This document shows, in pieces, positions 59,083 through 64,000 of a DNA stretch of 64,000 nucleotides (position 1 is its first letter; each line of letters opens with the position of its first letter). Made by a program: the position numbers and the translations under genes. Origin of the DNA: Polytrichum commune (lineage: Eukaryota; Streptophyta; Polytrichopsida; Polytrichales; Polytrichaceae); assembly GCA_950295325.1 (NCBI GenBank), contig OX485806.1, positions 14,632,001 through 14,696,000 on the forward strand. The letters are read 5' to 3'. Under the pieces are notes generated by a model that was given only the letters and a program-made list of their open reading frames with translations, made no database searches and was not told the origin of the DNA.

Positions 59083-59272
59083 AATGAAGCGGTTGAGTTT
59101 GAGAAATAACCGGTTGAAGTTCAAGACTTTGGGAAAATTAATCATCATTCTGGAGGAATCTTAGAGAACATGCCTTAAATTAATAAAGAAATGCCGAAAG
59201 GTGTGTCTACATGTAACTGGTGGGACTTGGAAATACTAGGAACATGACCGGTTATGCCCAAAATCCGTTCTC
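59083..59272 (-). repeat. R-family repeat copy i
   Basis: It starts at GAAGCGGTTGAGTTTGAG, contains AAGTTCAAGACTTTGGGAAA and TCTACATGTAACTGGTGGGA, and ends GACCGGTTATGCCCAAAATC. It gives a near-intact reference for the site where the MITE at 26241 inserted. Confidence 0.6.
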
Positions 59273-59572
59273 GGTCAATTGCTACGTGTGGACTTAAGAA
59301 TGGACATTAAAAAGATAGGTGTTTGCAAGAGACTGGACATAATACTATTCAATTGTAGGCCATTGTTTTGTGGGGTCAAGGAAATTACCAGGTATTATGT
59401 CCCTTTTATTTTGGGCTTCTGTTCCAAAATGAAGTGTACCCCAACCTGAATATTGTCCACCATTGGACATCTAAACCGGCAGTTGGGGTATAGGATTAGA
59501 AATGTTACTGGCAAAGCACAATTTGTTGGATGGTTGGCTAGTTGCATGTGTGCCAACAACCTGCTAGCTTTG

Positions 59573-59670
59573 TTTAGATGCATTAGTTGTCATCAAGGAT
59601 ATTTGCCATTTGGTAGCCAAGTTTAGATGCATTAGTTGTCATCAAGGATATTCGCCATCTGGTAGCCATA
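59573..59670. repeat. 49-bp direct repeat, 2 copies
   Basis: Two adjacent copies start GTTTAGATGCATTAGTTGTC and end TGGTAGCCA, with only two differing bases by eye (ATTTGCCATTT against ATTCGCCATCT). Confidence 0.9.
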
Positions 59671-62600
59671 TATACATAATATATTGCCCTCCCTCCCCTT
59701 TTAGAAAAGCTACAGAGGGTTAGGTTGAGTAATGTTATGGACTACGTCACGGCACAAGTTTGATAATCACGTGAAGCTCAATAGTCAATATAATATAATT
59801 TTATTTTTTTTGGAAGGGGGGAGGGAGGTGGCTAAATGATCATTGAAGAAGAACGTGAATCCTCACTTTGATAATGAATAATGTATTCATGTGAGCTCTA
59901 AATGTTTTGAGAAAAATGCCTGCAACCTTAATTTGGATTTGCTAATCATCTTGTACTAATCGTGTGTTTCATATCCTAGGTCAAGTGGGTTAATTGGAAA
60001 ATATACCCTTCTAAGACCTGTCTACACAAGAAAGGTTGAGGCTAGGAGCCTTGTTATTGGGGGAGAGGAGCCTCTCACTGACGCATGTTTGCTCAAGCCT
60101 ACTTTACACTTGAGCTTTTAAATGCGTCTAGAAACTAGTTCTAGGATTAGAGTGTCTTGGTGGATTCCATGTGGAACGACACCGAGAAGCTCTACGTCAT
60201 TTCTGAGAAGCTCTCAATTGAATCCTAAGCTACCTCATGGAAGGCGACCTTAGGGAGCTCAAGCTCTAGTTTTGATGGGCCCCAAGATCTTGGGCGTTTG
60301 GGCATTGTTTGGCTTGACAAGAGCTCGTCATGGAGTCTTTTTTGTTCAGTGATAATCATTGATTGACATCTCAGTTTGAGCATGACCAAGTTACCCTTGC
60401 CAACCATTGAGCTTAAATGGAGAGTTTATCAAATCCATGCATCAAACTCCCGAAGGTTGCAAGTTGGAGATCTCAAACTCAAGCTCTAGTGTAAAGAGGG
60501 CCTCAGTAGCGATAAACTACAGACATTTGTGCACTGCCATTGTTTTAATTACATAGGTGTGATCATGTTAAGCGGGTGAAAAGCTTATCTGAGAACGCAC
60601 TTCAGTGTCAACATTGAAAACACTTCAAAAGAAACATATCAGTCAGCCATATGAGGTCTTCTCTATAACCCAATTTATGAATCTATGAAGTCCAAAATGA
60701 GCAACCCTGAAGCACCTTGCGCATGACAATTTCTCACACAATACAATCTGTAATGTAAACAAAAAAGTTGTGTTATAATTTCTCTTGCGCTTGCAGAGTG
60801 TCCTTGCCAAAGTCAGAATCGCATGAGAAGGGTAAAGGGCAGGTTATGCAAGCTAGATCACCAACTGATGACATGATCGAAATCCATGTCAACTTCATTT
60901 GTAGAAGTTAACTCGCTTTTTCAGAAGAAGCTAAATCTGGAGTCTTTTATCGAAAGTCGAAGCACTGTCCGTTTGAGTTCTGATGCCTCTGAACTTGAAG
61001 AGGAAAAATTATTGAGAGTTCAATGTCATGATAGCATTTTGGTTTAGTTATGAATAATGATGTGAACAATAGTTGCGGCTGTGCCATGAATCTCATGGAG
61101 AAAATTTGCAAAAAGTCCTACCAAGTATTGAGGTACCAAAACAGGAAAACTATAGAAACATCCTATCAAGGATCTATGTAAAATAAATATGCGGAAGTCT
61201 GTGAGGTGAAACAAAGCGTCTTGGTCTACATTTGTATCTCAAGCTATAAAATCACAATACTCTACGACGTTTTCACATTTGGATGACTTTTGGGTACGAG
61301 TTATTACATTCTAAAATCCACAATCTATATCCTCATGAAGTGGAGGATGTGGAGGAAAGCTCAACGTCTTTACACAATTGGACACATGAATTGAAGGCGT
61401 AATGCCATGGATAGAAATTCCAACCCAAAACCTTTCAGACTTCTGCTCATGTTTGAATTCCCTTACGGAGGTGTGAAACAACAAATATTGCCTCATCAGG
61501 GGATTGACTTATTCATCTAAGAATGCTTTTGTCATAGCCAAACACCTTGTTCAGATGGAATATGGTGGCTTGCAATAAGCATAAAATTTTACAGGCACTG
61601 GAATTGTTGAGTTTTTTATTGTAATGGCGCGCCGTTAAGCTAACTTGGGCTCTGAAGAGATTGTATCATCGAATGGGCAGAAGGTAGAATCTCAAAATAC
61701 AAGTGGCCAACATTTAATGTTGAAAACAAATCGATATCTCTTCATTTTGATTCAACATTGAGTTAGTGATTCATCCAACATTGATTCAGCTCACATTTCA
61801 TCATCCTTTCAAATCTCAACATATGTGGTCACTCTTCTTAAATCAATGCCTATACATTAGAGTGGCATATGGCAAGGTTTCCTAGTAAAAAAATGATGAC
61901 CCAAAAGACTTCCATTACAATGAGATTGGACTATGTGCTAAAAAATATGGACAATATTGGGTGGGCCTATTGTATGTGATACTTAGAGAGATAGAGAACT
62001 TCACTTTGACTTACTATGATTTTGCATCTCAACTCCGATTCTTGAACTTGAAATGATAATCTTTGTGATATGAAATTGCTAACTGGATGAGAAGATTCCT
62101 GATACGACCCAACAACCAAAACTGCTACTGAGTTCTGCCATAAAATAAAATGCACTATGGATCCACATCAATTTCCAAATCAAACAAGCGATTCTTCCAA
62201 TCTTTTTAGAGCCTTCTAGGATATTCCTTATGATCCCAACTGTCACCCAAAGTTCCTCACCCTTGATTTTGTCCTTATCCGAGTGCGGAATTTTGGACTA
62301 ACACGTAATTACCCCCTTGCACCCGTTGTCCTAGCCTCCTTTGTTTCGTCATCTTTCATAAAGGGGTCCTCCACCCTCTCCATTGATTGTGCACTTGATT
62401 TATTTCAACCAAAAGAGTGCAAGTGTTTAAAAACACTTACCTCAATGGTCAATCACCAATACATTCAAAAGTTACATACACCCCTTCCTACCTAATGAAT
62501 CCAACACTTACCTAAGAGCTAAGATGGCCTAAAATAATTCTAGTATGATCTAGATTAATTTTTGCAAAGCAACTAAGTTGCTAGGCCTTGATTGATTGAT

Positions 62601-64000
62601 TGATTGCAATCCTGCAAAGGCTTAGCCTAACCAACATCCTAGTTAGCTAGCCTAACTAATTAAAAGCTACCTAGCTAACCTAGGCTTACACCGGCCTTGA
62701 GCCCAACTTAATACCAGTTCCAGCAACCTTCGGCCTTAAGCCCCCCAAATACTAAACCACCATCAAGTGCTCCTATCCAATGTAAATCCAACATTATAAA
62801 TCTAAATATCATAAGTCTAAAAATTATAAGAGTGAATACTATAAATCCAAATACTATAATTCCAATACTAAAAATCTAGATGCTAGAGCTAGATACTTGT
62901 TCATGAATGCCTTGAGTCTAAACAACTTCTAATAATGTAAGGCTAATCTTCAAGACTAATTGATCTTGACTCTTCACCTTATAACCTCGCACACCTACGT
63001 GCCTCTCTCTTACTCTACACACACACACAAGCTCACCTACTTCAATAATGTAACTTTGTAAGTCCAACAAAACTAAATGCTCCAATGTTTCACAAATATA
63101 ATTTTGCAAGTTTAAATAATTATAGGTGTGGATAATATAAATCCAAGCACTACAATTTGAGGACTATAAATTAAACTCTAAACTCTTCCAAACTACACTA
63201 CTCTTCCAAATTACACTACTCTTAACAGGAGGTCAAACCTACTTAAAGGCCAACTAGTCTTAGCTCTTTACCTTAAAGTCATGCATACACACGTACTCCT
63301 ATCTTGCTTCCCACACACCCACACTTATAACACGTGTGATGTCATGGAGCACGAAGGAAAGATGATGAGAGAGGGAAGAGTGATGGTTTATATAGTGAGT
63401 TGAGAGGGAGTAGGTGAATACCCTTAAGATAAGCCTTCGTAATCTTCTTCTACTTTGTAGGCTCTCATCTTATCTTCTAAGCCTTTGTCCCTCAAACGAA
63501 CAACCTAGATCATATTTCAAACTTTTAACTCAAGGAACTACCCTTGGTTCTCCACCTACTACGCTCTCCAACTAAGGAGCTTCCTCACACTACTAATCTT
63601 CTAATCAATCCACTCCACACAAGCCTAATGCTTAAACATAACCTCCTTCAAGCTTCACTTTTTTTATATTTTTGTGAATAATCATAAAACATGAAAACAT
63701 AACTTCTAATGGTTTCGAAGAATTAAGAACACATGTGAGCACCATTTTGGGCTCACACCAACACTAGAATATCTCTGAAGAGACCATTTGAAGATGAACT
63801 CTTGAAATGTTAATGACATTTCTTGATGTGCAATTGTTTGTAACTTCGTTGTGGTCAACTATTGAGGCGATTTTGTTTTTGGATTGAAGTATGAGTTTTA
63901 CCATACTAGACCTCAGAAAGTTTGTGCCCTTCAAGTTGTAAGGCATGCAGGCCTGATTCGGTTGCTCATCTTAAATAAATATGAATATTTGAGTAGTTTG
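59671..64000. other. Gene-free right end
   Basis: No host gene is recognisable. A dispersed repeat lies at 61965-62110. The section 62780-63180 is AT-rich and built from degenerate short repeats of the type AATACTATAAATCCA, and it includes a CA run near 63018-63028. Two larger blocks (about 62880-63030 and 63180-63330) share CTTATAACCTC/CTTAAAGTC and CACACACTAC-like content and may be old duplicates. Confidence 0.4.

Noticed and set aside
1-64000. CRISPR array, prokaryotic operon or phage system
   Set aside because: The tandem arrays have long diverged units without unique spacers of constant length, and the window is clearly plant nuclear DNA.
1-64000. Full-length LTR retrotransposon
   Set aside because: I saw no paired long terminal repeats and no gag, protease, integrase or reverse-transcriptase motif in any frame I could read.

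Overview
This window is nuclear DNA from a land plant. The evidence is a multi-exon plant receptor-kinase gene with GT-AG introns, a short interstitial run of the plant telomere repeat (TTTAGGG), and a dense load of small plant-type transposons: Tourist/Harbinger-like MITEs, foldback elements, a Mutator-like element with long inverted ends, tRNA-derived SINEs and a hAT relic. The lineage cannot be fixed from sequence alone. The protein is clearly SERK-type, but its apparent 13-exon structure and its proline-rich linker differ from typical angiosperm SERKs, so an early-diverging or non-flowering lineage is possible (inference).

Only one host gene can be supported. It is a SERK (somatic embryogenesis receptor-like kinase, LRR-RLK subfamily II) on the minus strand, from the start codon at 13177 to the stop codon at 3665. 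I could place 13 exons by eye, and all junctions agree in phase: 13066-13177, 10623-10755, 10018-10089, 9376-9519, 9111-9182, 8841-8912, 8345-8466, 7067-7207, 6096-6310, 5579-5705, 4486-4880, 4252-4347 and 3665-3886. They sum to 1,923 nt, giving 640 residues plus a stop. The product has a signal peptide, a capped five-LRR ectodomain, a proline-rich linker, one membrane helix, a complete RD kinase and the SERK tail ending in SGPR. Its introns hold many small repeats, including a four-copy array of about 270 bp in intron 1.

Region by region: 1-3664 is the 3' flank with MITEs. 3665-13177 is the SERK gene. 13178-14330 is a GC-rich, purine/pyrimidine-skewed probable leader and promoter. 14331-17050 is non-genic with dispersed repeats. 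17054-17527 is a Harbinger-like MITE. 17595-20311 is an intact non-autonomous Mutator-like element with 786-bp arms and a 9-10 bp target duplication. 20312-64000 has no supportable host gene. It holds a hAT transposase relic (22270-22422), a MITE nested inside another repeat (about 26215-26870), a 361-bp foldback element (34173-34533), two SINE copies with clear target duplications (36265-36411 and 40975-41148), several tandem arrays, and many diverged copies of short dispersed families.

I found no operon, CRISPR array, phage or gene cluster, and nothing that justifies claiming a new biological system. The most informative items are the SERK exon structure and linker, the Mutator-like element with its duplicated mini-ORF module and GGACA-rich core, and the SINE pair.
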